Source: Nonomuraea sp. SBT364 (lineage in GTDB: Bacteria; Actinomycetota; Actinomycetes; Streptosporangiales; Streptosporangiaceae). From it: a stretch of 64,000 nt of DNA. Made by a program: the position numbers and the translations under genes. The DNA lies in NCBI RefSeq assembly GCF_001083785.1, contig NZ_LAVL01000025.1, positions 1-64,000 of the forward strand, in the 5' to 3' direction. Positions 26,039 to 33,816 of this stretch are shown in pieces (within the stretch, counting starts at the first letter, position 1; each line of letters opens with the position of its first letter). The notes beneath the pieces were generated by a model, which worked only from the letters and a program-made list of their open reading frames with translations, was not told where the DNA came from and did no database searches.

Positions 26039-27054
26039 CAGTGCAGCAGCAGCATCTCGGCGGAGAACCCGGGCCCGAGGGCGAGCAGCACGGCCGGCTC
26101 CCCGGTGCGCCCGCGCGTCTGCTGCAGCACGTGCAGGACGGACACCGACGACAGGTTGCCGTGTTCGCGCAGCGACCGCCAGGTCACCTCCAGCGCCTCG
26201 GGCGGCAGCGCCAGGTTCGCCACGATCTTGTCGATCACCTTGGGGCCGCCCGGGTGGCAGACCCAGGTGCCGACCTGGTCCGGGGTCAGCCCGTAGTCGG
26301 CGAGGAAGGCCCTGATGTCACCGGCCAGCACCGACTCCACGAACGCGGGCAGCTCGGCGTCCAGCACGATGCGGAAGCCGTGCCCGCCCACCTCCCAGCC
26401 CATCAGGTGCTCGGTGTCCGGGTACAGCTTGCTGCGCGTGGCCACCACCTCGCGGCCCCGGCCGTGCCCGGTGGCGACGACGGCCCCGGCGCCGTCGCCG
26501 AACAGGCCGCTGGCCACCAGGTTGGCGACCGAGGTGTCGTCACGCTGGATGGTCAGCGAGCACAGCTCCACGCAGACGAGCAGCGCCACCTGCTCCGGCC
26601 AGCCACGCAGGTAGTCGTGCAGCCGTGACAGCCCCGACGCCCCCGCCGCGCACCCCAGCCCGAACACCGGGATCCGCTTCACGTCCGCGCGCAGCCCCGC
26701 GCGCTTGGCCAGGCGGGAGTCCAGCGACGGCGTCGCCAGCCCGGTCGTGGAGCAGAACACCAGGTGGTCGACCTTCTCCGGCGGCAGCCCGGCCTTCTCC
26801 AGCGCCCCGGCGATCGCCCGCTCCCCCAGGTCGAGGGCGATCTCGACGTACATCTCGTTCGCCTGCTCGAAGGAGTCGAGCTTGGGATAGTCCTCGAGCG
26901 GCAGCGCCAGGTTCCTGCCGGTGACGCCGGTGGCGCTGTGGAAGCGTTTGAGCAGCTCCCCGTCCGCCGCCGTGAGCTCGGAGAACGCCTCGGTGATCTC
27001 CTCCTGCTCGTAGCGGTGGCCTGGCAGAACGGTCTGCACGCCCTTTATGTACAT
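26035..27054 (-). CDS. Type III polyketide synthase
   Basis: 339 residues of chalcone/stilbene-synthase fold. The catalytic triad is in place: Cys135 (FGLGCAAGASG), His267 (WVCHPGGPK) and Asn300 (REHGNLSS). The GDGAGAVV and LGPGFSAEMLLL blocks are also intact. It makes pyrones, resorcinols or related polyketides from malonyl-CoA extender units; starter and chain length cannot be read from motifs alone. It is an operon with the downstream ICMT-like methyltransferase, and divergent to a GlxA-type regulator 43 bp away. No SrsC-type hydroxylase is nearby. Confidence 0.93.
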   Translation of the reverse strand: MYIKGVQTVLPGHRYEQEEITEAFSELTAADGELLKRFHSATGVTGRNLALPLEDYPKLDSFEQANEMYVEIALDLGERAIAGALEKAGLPPEKVDHLVFCSTTGLATPSLDSRLAKRAGLRADVKRIPVFGLGCAAGASGLSRLHDYLRGWPEQVALLVCVELCSLTIQRDDTSVANLVASGLFGDGAGAVVATGHGRGREVVATRSKLYPDTEHLMGWEVGGHGFRIVLDAELPAFVESVLAGDIRAFLADYGLTPDQVGTWVCHPGGPKVIDKIVANLALPPEALEVTWRSLREHGNLSSVSVLHVLQQTRGRTGEPAVLLALGPGFSAEMLLLHW

Positions 27055-27097
27055 GACCAGTTCTCTGCCGCTGAGAGGCGCGGGCTAACATCCGGGC

Positions 27098-28090
27098 ATG
27101 CCGCCGACGTCCGCCCGCCCGCCCGCCGTGGCCGTTCTCGCCTTCGACGGCATGTCACCGTTCGAGCTCGGCTGCGTGGTGGAGATCTTCGGCCTGCCCC
27201 GGCCGGAGCTCGGCGTGCCCTGGTACGACCTGAAGGTGTGCGCCGAGACCACCGGGCCGCTCCGCGCCGTCGGCGGCTTCACGCTGCGGGCCGAACACGG
27301 GCTCGACACGCTCGCCTCGGCCGGCACGGTGATCGTGCCCGGCGTCGCCGACGTGCGCGGGCCCGTCTCCGAAGCCCTCGTCACCGCGCTGCGACGGGCC
27401 CACGGCCGCGGCGCCCGGATGGTGTCGATCTGCTCCGGCGCGTTCGCGCTCGCCGCCGCCGGCCTGCTCGACGGGCGCGAGGCCACCACCCACTGGAAGT
27501 ACGCCGCCCTGCTCCGCGAACGCTTCCCCGCCGTCGAGGTCAACCCCGCCGTGCTGTACGTGGACGGCGGCGACGTGCTGACCAGCGCCGGCAGCGCGGC
27601 CGGCCTCGACCTGCTCCTCCACCTGGTACGCGCCGACCACGGGGCGAACGTGGCCAACGCGGTCGCCCGCCGCCTGGTCATCCCCCCGCACCGGGAGGGC
27701 GGCCAGGCGCAGTTCGTGGAAGCGGCGGTGACGCCCGTCGGTGAGGACGGCGCCGTGGCCAGGGCGATGGCCTGGGCGCTGGCCCACCTCGCCCGGCCCA
27801 TCACCGTGGCGGACCTCGCGGGGGTGGCGCACCTGTCGCAGCGCTCCTTCATCCGGCACTTCAAGCGGCAGACCGGCACCAGCCCGCTGCGCTGGGTGAT
27901 CGCCCAGCGGATCGCGGCCAGCCTGCCGCTGCTGGAGACGACGGGCGCGCCGGTGGAGGAGGTCGGCGCGGCCGTCGGCTTCGAGAGCCCCGTCACCTTC
28001 CGGCACCACTTCACCCGCGCCATGCACACCTCCCCCTCCGCCTACCGCCGCACCTTCGCCTTCCCCCGCACGGGCACCCCACCTTCCTGA
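27098..28090 (+). CDS. GlxA-family regulator (DJ-1/PfpI + AraC HTH)
   Basis: 330 residues with the same layout as the regulator at 13816. A DJ-1/PfpI domain (VAVLAFDGMSPFELGCVVEI; elbow SICSGAFALAAAGLLDGREA; THWKYAALLRERFP) is followed by a double AraC HTH (LAGVAHLSQRSFIRHFKRQT, VGAAVGFESPVTFRHHFTRA). It is divergently transcribed from the type III PKS operon and is the most likely local regulator. A hairpin follows the stop. Confidence 0.9.
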   Translation: MPPTSARPPAVAVLAFDGMSPFELGCVVEIFGLPRPELGVPWYDLKVCAETTGPLRAVGGFTLRAEHGLDTLASAGTVIVPGVADVRGPVSEALVTALRRAHGRGARMVSICSGAFALAAAGLLDGREATTHWKYAALLRERFPAVEVNPAVLYVDGGDVLTSAGSAAGLDLLLHLVRADHGANVANAVARRLVIPPHREGGQAQFVEAAVTPVGEDGAVARAMAWALAHLARPITVADLAGVAHLSQRSFIRHFKRQTGTSPLRWVIAQRIAASLPLLETTGAPVEEVGAAVGFESPVTFRHHFTRAMHTSPSAYRRTFAFPRTGTPPS

Positions 28091-28118
28091 TCTGTTCTGC
28101 CGAACGTCGCCTTCCGGA

Positions 28119-28150
28119 AGGGGGCGCCAGCTCCCAAGGAGGCGCCCTCT
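28119..28150 (+). terminator. Terminator hairpin after glxA-type gene
   Basis: AGGGGGCGCC (28119-28128) pairs with GGCGCCCTCT (28141-28150) over nine of ten positions across a 12-nt loop, about 30 bp after the stop. Confidence 0.55.
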
Positions 28151-28192
28151 CCGATGACAAGTCACCTGAGGAGAGGGGAGGCCATGGTCCGT

Positions 28193-28408
28193 CTATGGGC
28201 GGCGTGAGCTGGGCGGACGGCCTATGCCACGCATGGGCCATGCAAGATCGTCCTCGGTAAGGATCTCCTGGAGCCGTTCGACGAACGCGGCGAGCAAGGC
28301 CTGGACGCGACGGTTGACTCTCCGCACCAGCAGCACGAATCCGGCACAGTACGCCTTTGCGGTCAGCTCGATCTGCGCGAGTAGCAACTGTGCACGCCGT
28401 TCAGCCAT
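28193..28408 (-). CDS. Possible small helical protein, 71 aa
   Basis: A short frame (AERRAQLLLAQIELTAKAYC, then RRVNRRVQALLAAFVERLQE) of amphipathic helical character that overlaps the 3' end of the DUF6461-like gene by 46 bp. No family is recognised and there is no good ribosome binding site. It lies in the lower-GC patch and could be real or chance. Confidence 0.25.
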   Translation of the reverse strand: MAERRAQLLLAQIELTAKAYCAGFVLLVRRVNRRVQALLAAFVERLQEILTEDDLAWPMRGIGRPPSSRRP

Positions 28409-28968
28409 TTCGCGTCGATCTCGCGCCCGGTGATCCGGCCTGCCAGCCGTAGCGCGGATGTGACGCTGACCTCGATGGTCACGGGGTTCTCGATACCGTC
28501 ATCATCTGGGTTGTCCAACTGGAAGAACAGTCCCTCCATGAGTGGGTCGAGGGCGTGCGGGTCTGCGCCTCCTCGCTCGTCAGGCCAGTCGATGAGAAAG
28601 CAGGTGACGATGACCCCGTCGACAGCCCAGTCGAGGCGGTAGTTGTTGTGGCCGCATTTGATACTGAGCGCTCGCGTGCCACGCGACACTTCCTGAAGGA
28701 AGGACAGCGGCGAAGGGTAAAGACCGAACAGTAAGGCCTGCGCCCAGCCGTTGGCCGTGCCGGCCCACATGCTGGGACCTGGCCCGACCTCGGGTCGCGG
28801 CATGTTGTTGATGTCGCACCGAAACGCGCTGGCCGGGTCGCCGCCCAGGCGACGGCACAGCTCGTTGCCGCCCATTTCCTCCGCCCACACCAAGTGGAAG
28901 CCCGAGTATTCCTCGCTATCCAGGTCGAAGGAAACCAGCAGGTCGTATAGATCGGTCGGATGAGGCAT
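28363..28968 (-). CDS. DUF6461-like protein, candidate immunity protein
   Basis: 201 residues, acidic and soluble. The segments GFHLVWAEEMGGNELCRRLG, then SFLQEVSRGTRALSI and a C-terminal MEGLFFQLDNPDDDG, resemble actinobacterial DUF6461/SMI1-like small proteins (family match by eye, moderate). It sits 67 bp downstream of a NucA/NucB-type nuclease domain on the same strand. GC is about 60 %, clearly lower than the flanks, and codon choice is relaxed. The position and acidity fit an immunity protein for the nuclease; this is inference. Confidence 0.6.
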   Translation of the reverse strand: MPHPTDLYDLLVSFDLDSEEYSGFHLVWAEEMGGNELCRRLGGDPASAFRCDINNMPRPEVGPGPSMWAGTANGWAQALLFGLYPSPLSFLQEVSRGTRALSIKCGHNNYRLDWAVDGVIVTCFLIDWPDERGGADPHALDPLMEGLFFQLDNPDDDGIENPVTIEVSVTSALRLAGRITGREIDAKWLNGVHSCYSRRSS

Positions 28969-29035
28969 GAGAACCTTTCGACGACATGGAGAACAGGTGC
29001 CCGACCACGCGGTCCGGCACCTGTTCCCTGGGCAG

Positions 29036-29632
29036 CTACTTGACGCTGACCCAGAACTTGCTGCTGTTCACCACTCGATAACGAGCGTAGAAGAGCCAGA
29101 GATCTCGTCCGGCCACCTGGTTGTGCGCCGTCTTGACTGCACGCGCCGAGGCGTTCTCGAAGCGTTGCCACTTGCCATCGACCAGCAGTCCGTCGCCGGC
29201 CCCCTCCTTCGTCGAGGCGAACGGGAACTCATCGCACTCCTGATCTCGTTGCGGCCAACCTGAATAGTGGGCCAGGCAGGCTTTCCTGGTCCAATACCGG
29301 TTTTTGCCTCGCATCTTCTTCCCGTCCGCGGCCAGCGCGCCCTCGTTCATTTTGGTCAGCGCCTTCCCGGACGGATTCTCAACGCCCCCGGGAAGAGAGC
29401 GAGGTGTGTCGTAGACCTTTGAGGGGCGCTCTCTACTGGCGTGATGAGGTTCGCGAAGACCACCATTCGCCCAGGGCACCAGCGAGTCATCGACTACACC
29501 TGCGCCTGCGCCGCGCCCCCTATGAGTACCTGACCGCCGGAGGTCGGTACCAGTTCCGGCCGGAACTCCGGAGTGACCCCAAGGTCGCCCGTTACACCGG
29601 TCCTTGGCATCGATCCAGAGCCGACGATCCAT
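29036..29632 (-). CDS. NucA/NucB-type nuclease domain, probably truncated
   Basis: The C-terminal ~110 residues contain CDEFPFASTKEGAG (~133-146), the signature of the NucA/NucB deoxyribonuclease domain, with upstream RKACLAHYSGWPQRDQE and downstream ENASARAVKTAHNQVAGRDL. The N-terminal ~60 residues of this frame look non-homologous. The natural start is unclear: protein-like sequence in another frame just upstream (29494-29600) suggests a frameshift or loss of a longer N-terminal part. NucB-type domains occur as secreted nucleases and as toxin tips in polymorphic toxins. GC is lower than the flanks. Confidence 0.55.
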   Translation of the reverse strand: MDRRLWIDAKDRCNGRPWGHSGVPAGTGTDLRRSGTHRGRGAGAGVVDDSLVPWANGGLREPHHASRERPSKVYDTPRSLPGGVENPSGKALTKMNEGALAADGKKMRGKNRYWTRKACLAHYSGWPQRDQECDEFPFASTKEGAGDGLLVDGKWQRFENASARAVKTAHNQVAGRDLWLFYARYRVVNSSKFWVSVK

Positions 29633-29701
29633 GGCGGCTGCCGCTCACGGGACAGGCTCGCTGATGGGGTGGGCGCCGCGTCCCGCGAGGGCTCCGGGTC
29701 G

Positions 29702-30790
29702 TCAGCGGTGGGTGAGGCGCCAGAGGGTGGTGATCTCGCCGGAGCGGGCGGCGCTGAGGGGGTCGGCGGGGTCGGCGGCGCGCCGGTGCGGCGGGCGGGT
29801 GTCGATGCGGTCCTTGACGCGCAGCCCCGCCGCCTCGACCGCCGCCCGCAACTCGCCGGGCCCACGCAGCCCGAGGCGCTCGGCCAGGTCGGACAGCACC
29901 AGCCAGCCCTCCCCGCCCGGCTCCAGGTGGTCCCCGAGCCCGTCGAGGAACCCGGACAGCATCCGCCCGCCCGGGTCGTAGACGGCGTGGTCGAGGGGCG
30001 AGACGGGCTGGGCGGGCAGCCAGGGCGGGTTGCACACGACGAGCGGCGCCCGCCCCGGCGGGAACAGGTCGGCCCGCAGCACCGAGACCTGCCCGCCGAG
30101 CCCGAGCCGGTCGACGTTCTCACAGGCGCAGGCGACGGCCCGGGGGTCGAGGTCGGTGGCCACCACGCGTTCGACGCCGCGCCGGGCCAGGAGGGCGGCC
30201 AGCACCCCGGTGCCGGTGCCGACGTCGAAGGCGGCGCGCCCGGACGGCAGCGGCGCCTCGGCGACCAGTTCCACGTACTCGCCCCGTACCGGTGAGAACA
30301 CCCCGTGGTGCGGGTGGATGCGGCCCCCGAGGGCGGGCACCTCGACGCCCTTGCGCCGCCATTCGTGCGCGCCGATCACGCCGAGCAGTTCGCGGAGCGG
30401 CGTCACGGCGGGGCCCGTCGCGGGGCCGTACACCTCCTCGCACGCCTCGCGGACGTCCGGGGCGCGGCGCAGCGGGATCGTGTGGCCGGCGGCGAAGGGG
30501 ATGAGCAGCATGCCGAGCGTGCGCGCCCGCTGCGACTGGGCCTGGCGGTAGCGGTGGAAGCCGGCCCCGGCGGGCGCGGGGTTGCAGCGGCGGGCCAGGG
30601 CGCGCAGGAGCTGCCTGGCGTTGTGGAAGTCGCCCCGCCACAGCAGCGCGGTGCCTTCGCAGGCCAGCCGGTAGGCGGTGGCGGCGTTCATCCGGTCGTC
30701 GGCCACGGCCACCCGGGAGGGCGGGGGCGCTCCGGCCGCCGACCGCCAGGGCGCTTCACGCTCTCGTCCTGCTTCGGTCCACCGAATCAT
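29702..30790 (-). CDS. Class I SAM methyltransferase (N5-glutamine/RNA-type)
   Basis: 362 residues. The C-terminal Rossmann domain has motif I FDVGTGTGVLAALLARRG and the acidic residue in VVATDLDPRAVACACENV. Motif IV is NPPW (CNPPWLPAQP), found in PrmC/HemK, RsmC and RlmG-type enzymes that methylate amide or exocyclic amine nitrogens. The N-terminal ~170 residues are an accessory domain. The target (release factor, rRNA or other) cannot be decided. The start at 30790 has AGGG at short spacing; an internal start at 30691 is possible. Confidence 0.85.
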   Translation of the reverse strand: MIRWTEAGREREAPWRSAAGAPPPSRVAVADDRMNAATAYRLACEGTALLWRGDFHNARQLLRALARRCNPAPAGAGFHRYRQAQSQRARTLGMLLIPFAAGHTIPLRRAPDVREACEEVYGPATGPAVTPLRELLGVIGAHEWRRKGVEVPALGGRIHPHHGVFSPVRGEYVELVAEAPLPSGRAAFDVGTGTGVLAALLARRGVERVVATDLDPRAVACACENVDRLGLGGQVSVLRADLFPPGRAPLVVCNPPWLPAQPVSPLDHAVYDPGGRMLSGFLDGLGDHLEPGGEGWLVLSDLAERLGLRGPGELRAAVEAAGLRVKDRIDTRPPHRRAADPADPLSAARSGEITTLWRLTHR

Positions 30791-30858
30791 CAGGCCCTGA
30801 CCGTTTCACGGCCCGGGGCGCCCTGGCGAGCGGTTTTCCGCGGTGCTACTTTCTATAC

Positions 30859-31284
30859 ATGTATAAAAACAAAGAGCGACTGGTCGCCCTGGGCGACGAG
30901 CTGGTGAAGCTGCACGACGGGTTCCGGCGGCAGCTCGCCGGCCTGCGAAACGGCGCGCCGGGTGCGGCGGAGCTGCGCGAGCACTGCCTGACGTTCTGCG
31001 AGGCGCTGCACGCGCACCACGCGGGCGAGGACGCCGTGCTCTTCCCGCACCTGGACGGCGAGCACCCGGAGCTGGCCGGTGTGCTGAGCCGGCTGCGGCA
31101 GGAGCATCACGTGGTGGCCGAGCTGCTCGCCCGGATCCGCGCGCTGCTCGACGGCGGCGGCCCGGCCTCGATCGGGCCGGAGCTCGACCGGCTCGCCGCC
31201 GAGCTGGAGGCGCACCTCGACTACGAGGAGGAACAGCTCGTCCCCCTGCTCAACCGCATGACCACGGTCCCCGAGGGGCTCTGA
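30859..31284 (+). CDS. Hemerythrin HHE domain protein
   Basis: 141 residues, all-helical, with hemerythrin-like iron ligands: LHDGF near the N-terminus, LHAHHAGEDAVLFPHL in the middle, LRQEHHVVAELL next and HLDYEEEQLVPLL near the end. Such proteins bind a di-iron centre and take part in O2/NO sensing or detoxification. It is cytosolic and single-domain. It is convergent with the DUF3224 gene, 5 bp apart, with no terminator visible between them. Confidence 0.88.
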   Translation: MYKNKERLVALGDELVKLHDGFRRQLAGLRNGAPGAAELREHCLTFCEALHAHHAGEDAVLFPHLDGEHPELAGVLSRLRQEHHVVAELLARIRALLDGGGPASIGPELDRLAAELEAHLDYEEEQLVPLLNRMTTVPEGL

Positions 31285-31289
31285 GCGGG

Positions 31290-31688
31290 TCAGGACTCCA
31301 GCGTGTAGTCGAACACGTAGGAGTGGGCGCCGTCGGAGCCGACGTCGATCGTCATCTCGCCGCGGAGCCCGGTCAGCTCGCCGGTGCCGGAGTCGGGGAC
31401 GACGCTGACGCGCAGCGACTGCCGGCCACGGTCGCTGACCGCGTTGTGCTGGACGACGAAGGTGCCCTTGCGGCCCTGCAGGACGCCCTCGACGCGCTCG
31501 ACGGCCACGTACGACCTCGACTCCGCCACCGGCGTGGACACCACCACGAGATGGACGACGCTGGTGGCGGTGAGGTCACCGTGGAAGGTCTTGCTCATCG
31601 AGACGTGCCCGAGCGAGACGCCGTCGCGGTCGTCGAAGGGCGGCTTGGCGTCCCAGTCAGCGGTGTCGAAAGGTCCTCGTGCGATCAT
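31290..31688 (-). CDS. DUF3224 domain-containing protein
   Basis: 132 residues. GVSLGHVSMSKTFHGDLTAT near the start and YVAVERVEGVLQGRKGTFVV followed by VVPDSGTGELTGLRG are the DUF3224 hallmarks (allene-oxide-cyclase-like beta-barrel fold). Function is not established. A long frame extends far upstream (to 33161), but that part is a shadow of other genes; ATG 31688 is the natural start. Confidence 0.88.
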   Translation of the reverse strand: MIARGPFDTADWDAKPPFDDRDGVSLGHVSMSKTFHGDLTATSVVHLVVVSTPVAESRSYVAVERVEGVLQGRKGTFVVQHNAVSDRGRQSLRVSVVPDSGTGELTGLRGEMTIDVGSDGAHSYVFDYTLES

Positions 31689-31723
31689 GCGTCCAGCATG
31701 CCGGTGATACCTGTCAGATCCGG

Positions 31724-32506
31724 TCAGGTACCGGCGAGTCGTTCCACGACCGGCGCGAAGGCGTCGAGGCGGTCGGCCGGGACGGTCACGTAGGAGATGC
31801 CGAGCTTGTCCCTGCGCCTGATCAGCGTCTCGGCGATCCGGTCGGCGGTGCCGGGCAGCACGCCGACGGCGTCGTCGCCGGGCGGGCCGAACCGGGCGGC
31901 CAGCCAGGAGGGCAGTTCCTCGCCGACGGCGGCCACGTTGACGTTCAGCTCCAGTTCGCCGTAGCGGTCCCCGGCCAGCTCGTACAGCTCGTCGAGACGG
32001 GCGGCGAGCTGCGTCTCGGTGGCGTTCGGGGGCAGCGCGACCGCGACCGTGGCGGCCCGCGCGGCCGCCACGCGCAGCAGCCGGGAGCCGGCGGCGGCGA
32101 TGAGGATCGGCACGTCCGCGACGGCGTCGGCCGTCGCGGCCACCCGATCGATCCGCTGGGCGGGGGTGCCGAAGTCGGCGCCGAGCCGCGCGGCGTCGGC
32201 CTCGGCGTGCGGCCGGCCGGCGCCCAGGCCGAGCTCGAAGCGGCCGCCGCTGAGCTCGTGCAGCGTGGCCGCCTCCCAGGCGACGGCCTGCGGGTGACGG
32301 AGGGGTGCCGACAGCACGTACGTGCCGACGCGCAGCGTGGTGGTGACGCTCGCGGCGGCCGCGCAGGCGGCGAACGGCGACAGCGTGCCCAGGGTGTCGG
32401 GGACCAGCAGCGTCGAGTAGCCGAGGCTCTCGGCCCGTCGCGCGAGCCCGGCCCAGTCGGGCGCCCGGCCGGAGACGACGCCGAATCGGAAGGCATGGGG
32501 GATCAT
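31724..32506 (-). CDS. LLM class (F420-type) oxidoreductase
   Basis: 260 residues of luciferase-like TIM-barrel fold: FRFGVVSGRAPDWAGLARRA, LGYSTLLVPDTLG, VGTYVLSAPLRHPQAVAWEA and the typical LSGGRFELGLGAG. This subgroup in actinobacteria mostly uses coenzyme F420 rather than FMN. The substrate is unknown. It lies between the VAO-type oxidase (90 bp upstream) and the DUF3224 gene on the same strand. Confidence 0.9.
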   Translation of the reverse strand: MIPHAFRFGVVSGRAPDWAGLARRAESLGYSTLLVPDTLGTLSPFAACAAAASVTTTLRVGTYVLSAPLRHPQAVAWEAATLHELSGGRFELGLGAGRPHAEADAARLGADFGTPAQRIDRVAATADAVADVPILIAAAGSRLLRVAAARAATVAVALPPNATETQLAARLDELYELAGDRYGELELNVNVAAVGEELPSWLAARFGPPGDDAVGVLPGTADRIAETLIRRRDKLGISYVTVPADRLDAFAPVVERLAGT

Positions 32507-32596
32507 GTCTCAACGATCGCCCGCCGGCCGCCGTGGCGCATCGTCCGCCGGACCGGTCCCGGTGTACGCCGGCGGACGCAAGCCCGCCCGCCCGCG

Positions 32597-33796
32597 CTAC
32601 TCCCCCAGCAGTAGACGGGTGAAGTCGTTGCCGAAGCGGCCGTGCGGGTCGTAGCGCCGCACCAGCTCGCGGAACCGGTCCGGGCACGACGGCCACCGGG
32701 TGAACAGCTTGCCCCAGTGCGGCCTCGGGTCGAACGGCGCCAGCGTGTCCTCGACCAGCTTGATCACCGGCAGCACGGCGGCGGTGTCCTTGATCCAGGT
32801 GAAGTGCACGGCCACGCTGTCGCGCCCGTAGGAGGGGCTGAGCCACAGGTCGTCGGCGGCGACCGTGCGCACCTCGGCGATCTGCAGCACCGGCCGGATC
32901 AGGTCGCCGGCCCCGCGCAGCTCGCGCAGCGCGTCGGCGGCGTGCTCGCGCGGAATCAGCCACTCCGACTGCAGCTCGTCGCCGGCGCTGCTGGGCGGGG
33001 CGTCGGGCCGGAAGTGCGGCAGCCGCTCGTGCCACGGCCCCGGCACGCCGAGCTGCCCGGTGCAGCTTCCGGGCGGCATGCCCGGCACCGGGTGGCGCGG
33101 CCCGTCCGCCGCCACGGTGCCGAACCACTCGGCGGGCAGCTCGGTGTCGCGCTTGATCCACGCCCGGGTGTCACGCCAGTCGGTGAACAGGCTCACGCTG
33201 TAGCCATCGGCCATGAGCTCGCCGAACGGCGCGTCGTCCGGCACACTTTCGCGCACGTACTGCCGCAGTTCGAAGGCGGGCACCAGGTCGAGCGTCAGCG
33301 CGGTGACCACGCCGAGCGCGCCGAGCGACACCACCGAGCCGGGGAAGCCGGCCTCGCCGCGCCGCAACGTGACGAGCGAGCCGTCGGCCGTCATCAGCTC
33401 CAGCGCCGACACGGCCGCCGACAGGCTCGCGTTGGCGACGCCGGAGCCGTGCGTGCCGGTCGCGACGGAGCCCGCCACCGAGATGTGCGGCAGCGACGCC
33501 AGGTTGGCCAGCGCCAGCCCGCGCGCGTGCACCTCGCGGGCGAGCGTCGCGTACGTGGTGCTCGCGCCGACGCGCACCCGCGCCGCCCCGCTGTCGACCT
33601 CCACGAGGTACGGCATGCGGTCGAGCGACACCAGTTCGCCGGTGGTGTCGGCGACGTCGTTGAAGGAGTGCCCGCTGCCCAGCGCCCGCACCCGGGACGC
33701 GCCGGTGACGGCGCGCCTGAGCTCGTCGAGGGAGGTGGGGCGGTGCAGGTGGCTTGCCCGGAACGAGGTGTTTCCAGCCCAGTTGGTCAGCGTCAC
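32597..33796 (-). CDS. FAD-linked alditol oxidase / aldonolactone oxidase-like
   Basis: 399 residues from GTG 33796 behind GGGAGGGTGGGG. The N-terminal FAD domain has RVRALGSGHSFNDVADT and the VATGTHGSG block, the C-terminal domain ends with PHWGKLFTRWPS and DPHGRFGNDF, all typical of alditol oxidase/D-arabinono-1,4-lactone oxidase (VAO fold, ALO domain). It would oxidise sugar alcohols or lactones with O2. It starts 20 bp after the araA stop, so it may be read with the arabinose operon, which fits a pentitol or arabinonolactone substrate (inference). Confidence 0.88.
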   Translation of the reverse strand: MTLTNWAGNTSFRASHLHRPTSLDELRRAVTGASRVRALGSGHSFNDVADTTGELVSLDRMPYLVEVDSGAARVRVGASTTYATLAREVHARGLALANLASLPHISVAGSVATGTHGSGVANASLSAAVSALELMTADGSLVTLRRGEAGFPGSVVSLGALGVVTALTLDLVPAFELRQYVRESVPDDAPFGELMADGYSVSLFTDWRDTRAWIKRDTELPAEWFGTVAADGPRHPVPGMPPGSCTGQLGVPGPWHERLPHFRPDAPPSSAGDELQSEWLIPREHAADALRELRGAGDLIRPVLQIAEVRTVAADDLWLSPSYGRDSVAVHFTWIKDTAAVLPVIKLVEDTLAPFDPRPHWGKLFTRWPSCPDRFRELVRRYDPHGRFGNDFTRLLLGE

Positions 33797-33816
33797 GGCC
33801 CCACCCTCCCACACGG

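Noticed and set aside
30859-31688. Possible terminator between the hemerythrin and DUF3224 genes
   Set aside because: Only 5 bp separate the stops and no stem was found.
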